Assembly (NCBI GenBank): GCA_965276825.1
Contig: OZ255630.1
Coordinates: 1,984,001-2,048,000, forward strand
Direction of reading: 5' to 3'
DNA: 64,000 nucleotides
Source: G965276765 sp965276825
GTDB taxonomy: Bacteria; Actinomycetota; Acidimicrobiia; Acidimicrobiales; Palsa-688
Positions within the stretch are counted from its first letter, which is position 1. The number at the start of each line of letters is the position of its first letter. The notes beneath the pieces are model-generated. The model was not told where the DNA came from, did no database searches, and saw nothing but the letters and a program-made list of their open reading frames with translations. A program made the translations under genes and the position numbers. Positions 35,368-43,720 of the stretch are shown piece by piece.

Positions 35368-37361
35368 CGGCTCGACTCCTCGGTGCTGACCGCGGCCATC
35401 TCCGACGAGCGGGAGGCGTCTCGGAGACCGAGGTCGGAGGTGGGCAGGGCGTCGGGGTCTCCGTACTCGTAGGGCCCGGCGAGGATGATCGGGATGCGGT
35501 CGAAGTTGCCCGGCGGCGGCGGTGACGTGGTCTGCCACTCCATCCCCCGCGACATCCACGGGTTCTCGCCCGATCGCTCCGGCTTGATCACCATCGACCA
35601 CACGAAGTTGATCACGAACAGCAGGATGGCGAAGCCGAGGAGGTACGCGGAGATCGACACCCAGTCGTTGAGGGTCTGCAGGCGCTTGGCGTACTCGAAG
35701 ACCCGGCGAGGCTGACCGAGCTCCCCGATGGCGAACAGCGGGAGGAAGGTGCTGTTGAAGAAGACGAACGTGGCGACGAAGTTCCACTTGCCGAGGCGCG
35801 CGTTCATCTTGTAGCCGGTCATCTTCGGCAGCCAGTAGTAGAGGCCGCCGAAGAAGGCGAAGATCAGCCCGCCCATGATCGTGTAGTGGAAGTGCGCCAT
35901 CACGAAGAAGCTGCCGTGGGCGGTGGTGTCGGCGGGGACATCGGACAGGAAGACACCGGAGAGCCCTCCGATCAGGAAGTTGAAGAAGAAGCCGAGCGCG
36001 AACATCATCGGCACCGTCAGGCGGATCTTGGCCTTCCACAACGTCCCGAGACCGACGAGGAAGACGAGCCCGGTCGGGATGGAGATCAACTCGGTGGTCA
36101 GCATGAACAGCGGGCGCATGTCGGGGTTGATGCCGCTGTCGAAGAGGTGGTGCTGCCAGACGAAGAAGCTGAGCGCGCTCACGCCGACCATGCCTGCGGT
36201 GGCCACCCGGGCCCCGAAGAGCGGCTTCCGGCAGAACACCGGCAGCATCTCGAGCACGATGGCGAAGCCGGGCAGAGCCAGGATGTAGACCTCGGGGTGA
36301 CCGAAGAACCAGAACAGGTTCTCCCACAGGTAGCTGCTGCCGCCGAGGGAGTCGGTGAAGAACGAGGTCTGGATGGTGCGGTCGAGAGCCAGGAAGTAGA
36401 GGCCGCCGAGGAGCACCGGCGTGGCCAGCACCATCAGGAACGACGTCGTCGTCACGCCCCAGACGAACACGGGGAGGCGCCCCCAGGTCATCCCCGGCGC
36501 CCGCTGGTTGATCACCGTCACCACGATGTTGAACCCGGCCAGGATGATGGCGACCCCCATGACGCCGAAGGCGACGACGTAGGAGTCCATGCCCTGGCCG
36601 GCCTGGACCGACAGGGGGGCGTACCCCGTCCACCCGGTCGGGAAGCCGCCGAGGACCAGGCTGGAGCAGAGGATCACGTAGGCCGCGGGGGTGAGCCAGA
36701 AGGAGAGGGCCTCGAGCCGGGGGAAGGCCATCCGCTTGGACCCGATCATCAGCGGGATCAGGTAGTTGCCGAACGGGCCGACGATGATCGACGACATCAT
36801 CATCATCATCATGGTCCCGTGCTCGCCGACCAGCTCGATGTAGACCGCGGGACCGAAGACGTGGGTGGTGGGCGAGAGGAGCTCGGTCCTGACGGCGAGG
36901 GCCAGCAGGCCCGCGGTGAGGAAGTAGATGAGCATGCCGACCAGGTACTGGATGCCGACCACCTTGTGGTCGAGGTTGTAGCGGAAGTAGCGGCTGATGC
37001 CGAGGGCCCGCTGAGGGGCCAGCGCCTCCTCCCTGCCGGTCATCTTCGACAGCGGGTAGGACAGGGCGCCGATGCCACCGATCCAACCGATGACGCCGAC
37101 CAGGTAGCCGACGATGATGCTGACGTTGTTGTCGCCGGAGTTCACGACTTGTTGGTAGTGGTCGGTCAGGGCGTTGCCGAACCAGTGGCCGATGAAGTAG
37201 CCGATCACGGCGAAGGCCAGGGCCCGCACCACGTTCGGGCCGAGGATCGGGGGCAGGCGGAAGCCTCGGCCCCGCCCGGGGGGCAGCTCGCCCGGCGCGC
37301 CGGGGACCTGCTCGGCGGCGGGGACCTCGCTCCCGACGGCGTTGCTCATGTCGATGGCCAT
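35364..37361 (-). CDS. ctaD: Cytochrome c oxidase subunit I
   Basis: Catalytic subunit (665 aa) with heme a, heme a3 and CuB. Ligands seen: His in GEHGT (low-spin heme), HPEVY (CuB His linked to Tyr), VWQHHLFDSG (CuB His pair) and HFHYTIMGG (both hemes). Two oddities. First, the helix after HGT carries six Met in a row, encoded by (ATG)6 at 36795-36812, where IMLLLF is usual. Second, the K-channel stretch reads SIPTGLVFLVG, with Val where the conserved Lys should be. It is preceded by about 100 extra N-terminal residues with added helices. Cys/Met-rich quality aside, it is clearly heme-copper type. Confidence 0.93.
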   Translation of the reverse strand: MAIDMSNAVGSEVPAAEQVPGAPGELPPGRGRGFRLPPILGPNVVRALAFAVIGYFIGHWFGNALTDHYQQVVNSGDNNVSIIVGYLVGVIGWIGGIGALSYPLSKMTGREEALAPQRALGISRYFRYNLDHKVVGIQYLVGMLIYFLTAGLLALAVRTELLSPTTHVFGPAVYIELVGEHGTMMMMMMSSIIVGPFGNYLIPLMIGSKRMAFPRLEALSFWLTPAAYVILCSSLVLGGFPTGWTGYAPLSVQAGQGMDSYVVAFGVMGVAIILAGFNIVVTVINQRAPGMTWGRLPVFVWGVTTTSFLMVLATPVLLGGLYFLALDRTIQTSFFTDSLGGSSYLWENLFWFFGHPEVYILALPGFAIVLEMLPVFCRKPLFGARVATAGMVGVSALSFFVWQHHLFDSGINPDMRPLFMLTTELISIPTGLVFLVGLGTLWKAKIRLTVPMMFALGFFFNFLIGGLSGVFLSDVPADTTAHGSFFVMAHFHYTIMGGLIFAFFGGLYYWLPKMTGYKMNARLGKWNFVATFVFFNSTFLPLFAIGELGQPRRVFEYAKRLQTLNDWVSISAYLLGFAILLFVINFVWSMVIKPERSGENPWMSRGMEWQTTSPPPPGNFDRIPIILAGPYEYGDPDALPTSDLGLRDASRSSEMAAVSTEESSR
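36795..36812. repeat. Trinucleotide microsatellite (CAT)6 inside ctaD
   Basis: Six CAT on the plus strand give six consecutive Met codons in a core membrane helix of subunit I, directly after the heme-ligand motif HGT. Confidence 0.9.
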
Positions 37362-37415
37362 CTGCTACTCCGCTCTCGTCATCGGGTCACGTCTCATCGG
37401 GATCGGAACCATGGT

Positions 37416-38312
37416 CTAGGGGTTCACGGGGTACTGGGGTCCGTAGTAACCCCCGCCGACGCCCAGCTCGTTGGGTGAGTACACGGTGGAGTACTTGGGC
37501 AGGAGCTTGGTGACCGCGGCGGTAACGATCTCGGTGTGCTTGGCCCAGGCCGCGAACGCCGGCTGGGAGAGGACCTCCCCCGAGGAGAACATGGCGCCGT
37601 GCCAGACGCCGCACAACTCCGCGCAGCGCACCTCGAAGCTCCCGGTGCGGTTGGCCTTGGCGAAGGCGATGTTGTCGACGCCCGGGTTGGCGTCGGCCTT
37701 CACCCCGAGCTGGTAGGCCCAGAAGCTGTGGATGACGTCGAGGGAGGTGACGTGGAACTGGATCTCCTCACCGACGGGCAGGTACAGCTCCGTGCTCTCC
37801 ATGCCGCCGAGCGTCGGGTACCTGAAGGTCCAGCGCCATTGCTGGCCGATCGCCTGGACCGGGAAGATCCGTCCCGATGCGGCGAAGATGGGCGAAGGGC
37901 CCGAGCCCGTGCCAGCGCCGTGGTTGGCCTCGAGCTCGTAGGTCCCGAACACGGCCAGGGCGAGCACGGTCACGGTGGTGATGGCGAACCACAGGCCCGA
38001 GACCAGGTTGTGGCCGTGGATCGGGGGGCCGTCGACCACCTCCGACTCCGGGGCGTCGACGTCCTGGCGCCAGAAGATCAGCGCGTAGAGGATGAAGATG
38101 ATCACGAGGAGCAGGACCGGCGTGGCGACCGTCCCGAGCACCTGGTTGTCGAAGCGCTGACCGTTGGCCTGGTCGCTCATCGTGCCAGGGGGCATGTTGG
38201 GCCCCCAGACGAAGTACACGATCGGCATGAAGATGGCCGAGGCGACGATCCAGGTCAGGAGGATCCGCAAGCCGTGGCGGGGCTCGGGCCTCTCGGTGGT
38301 GGAGGCGTCCAT
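37416..38312 (-). CDS. ctaC: Cytochrome c oxidase subunit II
   Basis: 298-aa membrane-anchored subunit that accepts electrons from cytochrome c through CuA. Three hydrophobic stretches precede the cupredoxin domain. CuA ligands: His in SLDVIHSFWAYQLGVKAD, then CAELCGVWHGAMF with both cysteines, the glutamate, His and Met. The ATG at 38312 overlaps the preceding gene by one base (TGATG). 54 bp separate it from ctaD. Confidence 0.92.
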   Translation of the reverse strand: MDASTTERPEPRHGLRILLTWIVASAIFMPIVYFVWGPNMPPGTMSDQANGQRFDNQVLGTVATPVLLLVIIFILYALIFWRQDVDAPESEVVDGPPIHGHNLVSGLWFAITTVTVLALAVFGTYELEANHGAGTGSGPSPIFAASGRIFPVQAIGQQWRWTFRYPTLGGMESTELYLPVGEEIQFHVTSLDVIHSFWAYQLGVKADANPGVDNIAFAKANRTGSFEVRCAELCGVWHGAMFSSGEVLSQPAFAAWAKHTEIVTAAVTKLLPKYSTVYSPNELGVGGGYYGPQYPVNP

Positions 38313-38998
38313 CAGGTCGGCACCACCTGGAGGAAGCCGCCCATGTACCCGACCGTGCCCATCGGTCCTCCATTGCCGTCGAGGGAGTCGAGCCCGCAGG
38401 GCACGAAGCACTGCCACCGGTAGCTACCTGACCCTGGCGGCGTCTTGAAGCTGAAGGTCACGGTGTTGTGATCGCTGCTCGTGGCGCACGGAGCGAGGCT
38501 GCAGGGGTTCTTGGCGTCGCCGGATATCCCCTCGAGGGGGACGTTGAGCCCGAGCTCGGGGACGTTGAAGCTGTGGCCGATGCCGTTCGTCGAGTTGGGG
38601 TCGAAGAAGCTGGCCGTCTTGCCGTTGAGCGTCGCGGTGCCCCCGGTCGTCCCGGCGACGCCTCCCCAGTAGTCGTTGCGGAACGGGCTGCCGCTGTCGT
38701 ACTCGTAGAGCGTCACGTTGATGGTGCGGTCGGCCGGGAGCTTCCACACCGTGCTGTGGACCCACGGCCCGGAGGGGCTCTTGACGTAGTACGAGACCCA
38801 GGTGGGATGGATGCCGCTGCCGATCGAAGGCACCGTCTGCAGGGTCAGGTCGACCGGGCCCTTCTGCCCGAGGAAGCTCACGGTAGGCTGTGACGACCGG
38901 AGATAGCCGACGGTGACGAAGGCGCAGGCGCCGATCACCGCGGCCGCGCCGATCAGCACCGCGGCCAACCTCGCTGCTTGACGTTCGAACAGTCTCAT
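38312..38998 (-). CDS. Secreted or anchored cupredoxin-like protein of the cox cluster
   Basis: 228 aa with an N-terminal membrane segment (AAVLIGAAAVIGACAFVTVG) and a beta-rich exported domain. It carries cysteine pairs CSLAPC and CFVPCG near the end, then a Met/Gly-rich segment (GPMGTVGYMGGFLQVV), which looks like a degenerate CuA/cupredoxin loop without the usual histidine. The first gene of the cox string; stop and ctaC start overlap. Possibly a copper carrier or an extra oxidase subunit. I know no named family for it. Confidence 0.65.
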   Translation of the reverse strand: MRLFERQAARLAAVLIGAAAVIGACAFVTVGYLRSSQPTVSFLGQKGPVDLTLQTVPSIGSGIHPTWVSYYVKSPSGPWVHSTVWKLPADRTINVTLYEYDSGSPFRNDYWGGVAGTTGGTATLNGKTASFFDPNSTNGIGHSFNVPELGLNVPLEGISGDAKNPCSLAPCATSSDHNTVTFSFKTPPGSGSYRWQCFVPCGLDSLDGNGGPMGTVGYMGGFLQVVPT

Positions 38999-39073
38999 GT
39001 GCCCCTGCTTCCCTCTACGGCTGTGGATGATCGATCCCCCGACCACTGCGGCGCCCTCGCCCTCATTCCGGTG

Positions 39074-39652
39074 CTAGCTCCCTCGGATCCTGGTCAACCA
39101 GGACCTGGCCAGCGACGGCGACAGCGGCCCGAGCACCTGGCCGACGATCCGGTGCCGGGCGTCGAGGAAGATGGTCGTCGGCAGCCCGGCCAGGTCGTAG
39201 GACGGGATCGTCGCGCCCGTCGAGTCGACCGCCACCGGATAGCCGATGTGGTCGGAGGCGAGGAGGGCCCGAGCAGGGCCCTTCGTGTCGTTGACGTCGA
39301 CGCCCACGATGCGCACCCCGTCACCAGCCAGCGCCTCGACCCGGTTCATCGTGCGCAGCTCCTGCTGACACCCCGTGCACCACGAGGCGAAGAAGCTGAG
39401 CATGACGGGCCGCCCGGACTCGGCGGCCAGACCGACCGGCGGCCGCCCCGACGCGAGGGCCGGCAACGAGAACGGAGGTGCCGGCCGACCCTCGCCCGTC
39501 GACGTCGCCGGGCCGGCGGCGACCGGACGCCCCGTCGCCAGCGCCAGCCAGACCGCCCCGCCGACGAGGATCACCAGCGCGGCGAGCGCGAAGCGGACGG
39601 CGAGGCGCCGCCTGCCCACCGTGGCTCGCCGTGCGGCCGTCGAGATCGTCAT
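39074..39652 (-). CDS. TlpA/ResA-like membrane-anchored thioredoxin
   Basis: 192 aa with an N-terminal anchor (FALAALVILVGGAVWLALAT) and a thioredoxin fold whose active site is FFASWCTGCQQEL, of the C-x2-C type found in TlpA/ResA reductases. The cis-proline is in AGLPTTIFLD. It sits between ctaB and the cox genes. Keeping oxidase or cytochrome cysteines reduced for copper or heme insertion is a likely role. The start overlaps ctaB by 4 nt. Confidence 0.85.
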   Translation of the reverse strand: MTISTAARRATVGRRRLAVRFALAALVILVGGAVWLALATGRPVAAGPATSTGEGRPAPPFSLPALASGRPPVGLAAESGRPVMLSFFASWCTGCQQELRTMNRVEALAGDGVRIVGVDVNDTKGPARALLASDHIGYPVAVDSTGATIPSYDLAGLPTTIFLDARHRIVGQVLGPLSPSLARSWLTRIRGS

Positions 39653-40593
39653 CCACCGTGGACCAGCCGGTCGACGGCGATCGCACCGAAGAGCAGCGTC
39701 AGGTACGTGATCGAGTAGGCGAACAGCTGCATGGACAGCCGCGCCGTCGGCACCCGGACGAGGGCGACGGCCAGGCCCAGGAAGATCACGCCGAGCACCA
39801 TCGCCGCGCCGAGGTACACCGCGCCCAGGTGGGCGACGGGCCCGACGGCCAGCGAGACGGCGACCATGGCCACGCTGTAGACGAGGATCCACCTGGCCGT
39901 GGTGCGCAGCGACGCCACCGCCGGCAGCATCGGCACCGACGCCGCCTCGTAGTCGTCGCGGTACTTGACCGCGAGGGCCCAGAAGTGCGGCGGGGTCCAC
40001 ACGAAGATCAGCGCGAACAGGAGCACGGGCGCCCATCCGAGGCCCCCGGTGACCGCCGACCAGCCCACCAGCACCGGGACCGCCCCGGCCGCCCCCCCGA
40101 TCACGATGTTCTGGCGCGAGGTCCGCTTCAACCACAGGGTGTAGACGCCGATGTAGAAGGCGGCCGCGCCGGCGGCGAGCAGCGCGCTAACCAGGTTGAC
40201 GAGCAACGTGAGCTCGACGAAGGCCACGACCTCGAGCGCCAGCGCGAAGACCAGGGCCCCCATCGGGGTCACCTCACCCGTGACGAGCGGGCGACCCTGC
40301 GTCCTGCGCATCAGCCGGTCGATGTCGCGGTCGACGTACATGTTGAGCGCGTTGGCTCCCCCGGCGGCGGCCGTGCCCCCGGCCAGCGTGGCAAGCATCA
40401 GCCAGACGCTCGGCAGGTGCGAGCGGTCGGCGAGGATCATCGTGGGCAGGGTGGTGACGAGCAGCAGCTCGATGATGCGCGGCTTGGTCAGGGCGACCAT
40501 GGCGCGCGCCCTCCGGCCGATCCCCCGGGCCCTGTCGTCGTCGGTCGAGTCGATCGGGATCCCGATGACCGGCTCTGCGCCCTGCACCAACAA
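39649..40593 (-). CDS. ctaB: Protoheme IX farnesyltransferase (heme O synthase)
   Basis: Polytopic prenyltransferase (about 314 aa) that adds farnesyl to heme B for the cytochrome oxidase. Substrate-binding motifs NMYVDRDIDRLMRRTQGRPL and YRDDYEAASVPMLP are intact, with about eight helices. A GTG at 40602 is in frame, but the Shine-Dalgarno GGAGG overlaps it. The TTG at 40593 sits 8 nt after GGAGG and is the better start. Heme A synthase (ctaA) is not in the window. Confidence 0.9.
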   Translation of the reverse strand: MLVQGAEPVIGIPIDSTDDDRARGIGRRARAMVALTKPRIIELLLVTTLPTMILADRSHLPSVWLMLATLAGGTAAAGGANALNMYVDRDIDRLMRRTQGRPLVTGEVTPMGALVFALALEVVAFVELTLLVNLVSALLAAGAAAFYIGVYTLWLKRTSRQNIVIGGAAGAVPVLVGWSAVTGGLGWAPVLLFALIFVWTPPHFWALAVKYRDDYEAASVPMLPAVASLRTTARWILVYSVAMVAVSLAVGPVAHLGAVYLGAAMVLGVIFLGLAVALVRVPTARLSMQLFAYSITYLTLLFGAIAVDRLVHGG

Positions 40594-40764
40594 TGGCCCC
40601 ACCTCCTTCGGCGCTGTTTCCTATCACGTTGAGATGTCGGGCGACAAGAACCTTTGCCTTCCGTTTCGACCGGCGCACCGAGACGGCGCCTTTGCGCGCG
40701 GGTCCGCACTCGCAACGTGGGGCACCGGTGGGGCTTTCGGGGCATTTCCGCCGATTCTCGGCGG

Positions 40765-41547
40765 TTAGTCCTGGCGGTCCATCCAGCCGAGCAGGATGGC
40801 GATCGCACGGGGGTCGTGGCGCAGGCGGTGGCCGGCGCCGATCAGGACGCGCAGCTCGGCCAGGCCGTCGGACGCGTCGGCGAGCGCCCGGGCGTCGATG
40901 ATCGGCACGACCTCGTCGTTGGCCCCGTGCACGAGCAGCACCGGGCGCGGGGGGAGCTTGCCGATCAGCCCGAGGGGGCGGACCTCCCGCAGCTCCCTGG
41001 CCCACGCCTCGAGGTCCTCGGGAAACGACGCGTCGCGGATGATGCCGAGGCTGCGGGCCTGGGCGACGAAGCGCCGGGCGTCGATCGCCCGGTCGCCGAA
41101 GTCGGCCGGTGTGGCGAACGCGGCCACGCCGCGGACGCGGGCGTCCTCGCCCGCCGCGCAGATGGCCAGCGCGCCGCCCGCCGCGAACCCGCAGAGCCAC
41201 GCCCCGTCGACTCCGGGCTCGGCGAGGAGGGCGTCGGTCGCGGCCTCGAGGTCGGCCAGCCACCCGCCGAGGGAGAAGTTGCCGTCGGAGCGACCGGTGC
41301 CGCGGAAGCTGAAGGTCAGCACGTACCAGCCGGTGTCGGCCGCCAGCCGATCGGCCAGCTCGAGGTAGCCGCCCCAGTTGCCCTGCTGCTGGGACGGCGT
41401 GACCGGGAAGCCGTGGCAGAGCACCAGGCCGTGGCGACCGCTGCCCTTGGCCGAGCCCGCAGGGCGGGCCAGGTAGCCGTCGAGGTCGAGGGCGCCCGAG
41501 CGGATGGTCATCGGCGTCCCCGACGGCGTGGACGGTCCGGTGCTCAC
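40765..41547 (-). CDS. Alpha/beta-hydrolase-fold protein lacking the usual nucleophile
   Basis: 260 aa. The fold is clear: LVLCHGFPVTPSQQQGNW (oxyanion region), FSFRGTGRSDG, an acid in HGANDEVVP and the His in GAGHRLRHD. The nucleophile elbow reads CGFAAGG, so the serine of G-x-S-x-G is replaced by alanine. Either it is a non-hydrolytic relative or it uses another residue. The GTG at 41547 is 6 nt after TACCGT on the minus strand. Neighbours give no hint of substrate. Confidence 0.82.
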   Translation of the reverse strand: MSTGPSTPSGTPMTIRSGALDLDGYLARPAGSAKGSGRHGLVLCHGFPVTPSQQQGNWGGYLELADRLAADTGWYVLTFSFRGTGRSDGNFSLGGWLADLEAATDALLAEPGVDGAWLCGFAAGGALAICAAGEDARVRGVAAFATPADFGDRAIDARRFVAQARSLGIIRDASFPEDLEAWARELREVRPLGLIGKLPPRPVLLVHGANDEVVPIIDARALADASDGLAELRVLIGAGHRLRHDPRAIAILLGWMDRQD

Positions 41548-41610
41548 CGCACCACGGTACCGAGGCCGCGCCGCAGGTCCCCATCGGTGATCGGGCCCAG
41601 CCCGGGCGCG

Positions 41611-41642
41611 CCGGTGGGCTGCCTCGCGAGGCAGCCCACCGG
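41611..41642. terminator. 32-bp perfect palindrome, likely terminator
   Basis: Bases 41611-41626 and 41627-41642 are exact reverse complements, starting CCGGTGGGCTGCC. As RNA it folds into a very stable hairpin. It lies at the 3' end of the candidate RNA on the minus strand and has no U-tract. Confidence 0.7.
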
Positions 41643-41826
41643 TCAGACGAAACTGGAGAAGACGAGAGGGTTCGTTTGGCGTACCGGGCGGGACCAGGTT
41701 CCCGGCCGTCCCCTCACGGATGACTGGCTTGGACTCACCAGGTGGTCCAGCAGCCGACCTAGCGGCCAGCCACCTCCGAAGTCCCAAAGCGTTGACAGCT
41801 GATGTGGACCACCTCCTTTCTTCGGT
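41611..41826 (-). ncRNA. Candidate structured small RNA of unknown type
   Basis: About 216 nt on the minus strand between a TACGCT hexamer (41838-41833) and the 32-bp palindrome. Near its 5' end is AGAAAGGAGGTGGTCC (41821-41806). This pairs with the 3' end of 16S rRNA except at one base, an unusually extended anti-anti-Shine-Dalgarno. No ATG/GTG/TTG at a sensible distance follows in a family-like frame. 41805-41813 can pair with 41741-41749 (9 bp), and 41778-41789 with 41728-41736, which cross to make a pseudoknot. A short G/C-rich hairpin lies between. It matches no RNA class I can recall; it could also be a leader or a small unrecognised ORF. Confidence 0.4.
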
Positions 41827-41907
41827 ATGACGAGCGTACCCCCGCGCCGGGCGGCATGCGCACCCCTTTTCTCGCCGCCGGCCCGACCCGGTCCTAGGGT
41901 TCGGGCG

Positions 41908-42426
41908 GTGCCCATCTACGCCATCGACGACCGAGCCCCCACCATCGATCCCACGGCGTTCGTCCATCCCGAGGCGACGGTCATCGGCGACGTGCGCGTC
42001 GGGCCGCGCTCGAGCGTCTGGCCCGGCGCCGTGCTGCGGGGCGACCACGGCGCCGTGGTGGTCGGGGAGGCCACGTCGATCCAGGACGGCGCCGTGATCC
42101 ACGCCACCGCCGAGCTCGACACGACCATCGGCGACTGGGTCGTGATCGGCCACTTGGCCCACATCGAGGGGGCCCGGGTCGAGGACCGCTCGCTGATCGG
42201 AGTCGGTGGCATCGTGCTGCACCGGGCCGTGGTCGGGCAGGGCGCCACCGTCGGCGCGGGGGCGGTGGTCACCAATGGCATGGAGGTGCCTCGCGGCGCC
42301 CTCGCCGTCGGTGTGCCCGCGACGATCAAGCCGGGGCGTTCGAACCCCGAGCTGATCGGGTTGTCGGCCGCGGCCTACGTCGACAACACCGCCAGGTTCC
42401 TGAAGGGGATGCGCCGGATCGCCTGA
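41908..42426 (+). CDS. Gamma-carbonic-anhydrase-like hexapeptide-repeat protein
   Basis: 172 aa left-handed beta-helix protein of the gamma-CA/PaaY/YrdA group. Metal-binding histidines are in DGAVIHAT and IGHLAHIEGA; repeat turns such as IGDVRVGPRSSVWPGAVLRG are regular. It may be a carbonic anhydrase or a thioesterase-like relative. The GTG at 41908 lies 7 nt after TAGGGT, so it is probably leaderless. Confidence 0.88.
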   Translation: MPIYAIDDRAPTIDPTAFVHPEATVIGDVRVGPRSSVWPGAVLRGDHGAVVVGEATSIQDGAVIHATAELDTTIGDWVVIGHLAHIEGARVEDRSLIGVGGIVLHRAVVGQGATVGAGAVVTNGMEVPRGALAVGVPATIKPGRSNPELIGLSAAAYVDNTARFLKGMRRIA

Positions 42427-42457
42427 CGGTGTCGTCGTCGGGCCGGCGCCCGGGCCC

Positions 42458-43573
42458 TCAGATGCCGATGCGCTGCGCCAGCAGCTCACGGTGGTAGCTG
42501 GGATCGCCGAAGAGCAGCTCGCTGCTCTTGGCCCGCTTGAAGTAGAGGTGGGCCGGATAGTCCCAGGTGAACCCGATGCCGCCGTGGATCTGGATGTTCT
42601 CGGCGGCGGCGTGGAAGTAGGCCTCCGAGCAGTAGGACTTGGCCAGGCTGGCCACCACCGGGACCTCCTCGTTGTCCTCGGCCGCGGACCAGCCCGCGTA
42701 GTAGGCGGCCGACTTGGCCGACTCCACCTCGAGGAGCATGTCCGCGCACTTGTGCTTGATGGCCTGGAAGCTCCCGATCGGTCGCCCGAACTGGATCCGG
42801 TTCTTGGCGTAGTCCACCGCCATCTCCAGGACCCGCTGCGCCCCGCCCACCTGCTCGGCGGCGAGGGCGATGGCCGCCAGGTCGAGCATCTTGGCCACCG
42901 CCGCCCAGCCCGTGCCATCGGTGCCGACGAGGGTCGCCGGGGTCTGCTCGAAGGTGAGCCTGGCCTGCTTGCGGGTCTGGTCCATCGTGGTCAGCGAGGT
43001 GGCGGTGAAGCCGGAGGCGCCCTTGTCCACCGCGAACACCGACACGCCGGCGTCGGTCCTGGCCACCACCAGCACCAGATCCGCCACGTGGCCGTCGAGC
43101 ACGAAGCTCTTCTCGCCGCTGAGGGTCCAGCCGCCGTTGCCGGCGGATGCGGCCAGGGTGACCCCGGCCTCGTCCCACCGGCCCGAGGACTCGGCGATGG
43201 CCACGGTGGCGATGGTCTGGCCGCTGGCGATGCCGGGCAGGTGGGCCGTCTCGGCCTCCCGGTCGCCCGAGGCGAGGAGCAGGTTGGCGGCGAGCGCGAC
43301 GCTCGAGAAGTACGGAGCGCAGAGCAGCGCCCTGCCCATCTCCTCGAGCACGACGACCAGCTCGACGTAGGAGTAGCCGCTGCCGCCGAACTCCTCGGGG
43401 ATGGCCAGGCCCTGGAGGCCGAGCTGCTCGCCCATCTGGGACCAGACGGCCGGGTCGTAGCCGTCCTCGGTCTCCATGAGGCGGCGGACCTCGGTCTCGG
43501 GCGACTTGTCCTCGCAGAAGCGCCGGACGGCCCGACGGAGCTCCTCCTGCTCCTCGCTGAACGCGAAATTCAC
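42458..43573 (-). CDS. Acyl-CoA dehydrogenase
   Basis: FAD-dependent dehydrogenase (371 aa) of fatty-acid or steroid/terpenoid side-chain oxidation. N-terminal helical domain (FAFSEEQEELRRAVRRFCED), middle beta domain and C-terminal domain with NRIQFGRPIGSFQAIKHKCAD and IQIHGGIGFTWDYP. Short members of this sort often form heterotetramers with a second Acad; no partner gene is adjacent. GTG start at 43573. Confidence 0.9.
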   Translation of the reverse strand: MNFAFSEEQEELRRAVRRFCEDKSPETEVRRLMETEDGYDPAVWSQMGEQLGLQGLAIPEEFGGSGYSYVELVVVLEEMGRALLCAPYFSSVALAANLLLASGDREAETAHLPGIASGQTIATVAIAESSGRWDEAGVTLAASAGNGGWTLSGEKSFVLDGHVADLVLVVARTDAGVSVFAVDKGASGFTATSLTTMDQTRKQARLTFEQTPATLVGTDGTGWAAVAKMLDLAAIALAAEQVGGAQRVLEMAVDYAKNRIQFGRPIGSFQAIKHKCADMLLEVESAKSAAYYAGWSAAEDNEEVPVVASLAKSYCSEAYFHAAAENIQIHGGIGFTWDYPAHLYFKRAKSSELLFGDPSYHRELLAQRIGI

Positions 43574-43651
43574 GGTGGGGACCCCCTGGTCGGCCGATCG
43601 AACGTGCCCTCGTTCTAGTTGAGCGACGGGGCGGGCTGCACCCCCGGAGAG

Positions 43652-43706
43652 CCCGACGGGCCGACAGCCGACAGCCGAGAGCCGAGAGCCGACGGCCGAG
43701 AGCCGG
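43652..43706. repeat. 7-bp tandem repeat between divergent genes
   Basis: About seven copies of GCCGA(C/G)(A/G) in a row between the acyl-CoA dehydrogenase start and the MBL-fold gene. They end 2 bp before the -10 hexamer TAGCCT (43709-43714), so copy number could alter promoter spacing upstream of -10. Confidence 0.8.
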
Positions 43707-43720
43707 CGTAGCCTCGGGCC

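Noticed and set aside
41806..41821. Resemblance to the 3' end of 16S rRNA
   Set aside because: Only about 16 bases match; the flanks do not resemble 16S rRNA, so this is not an rRNA remnant. It is treated as an extended ribosome-binding-like sequence instead.
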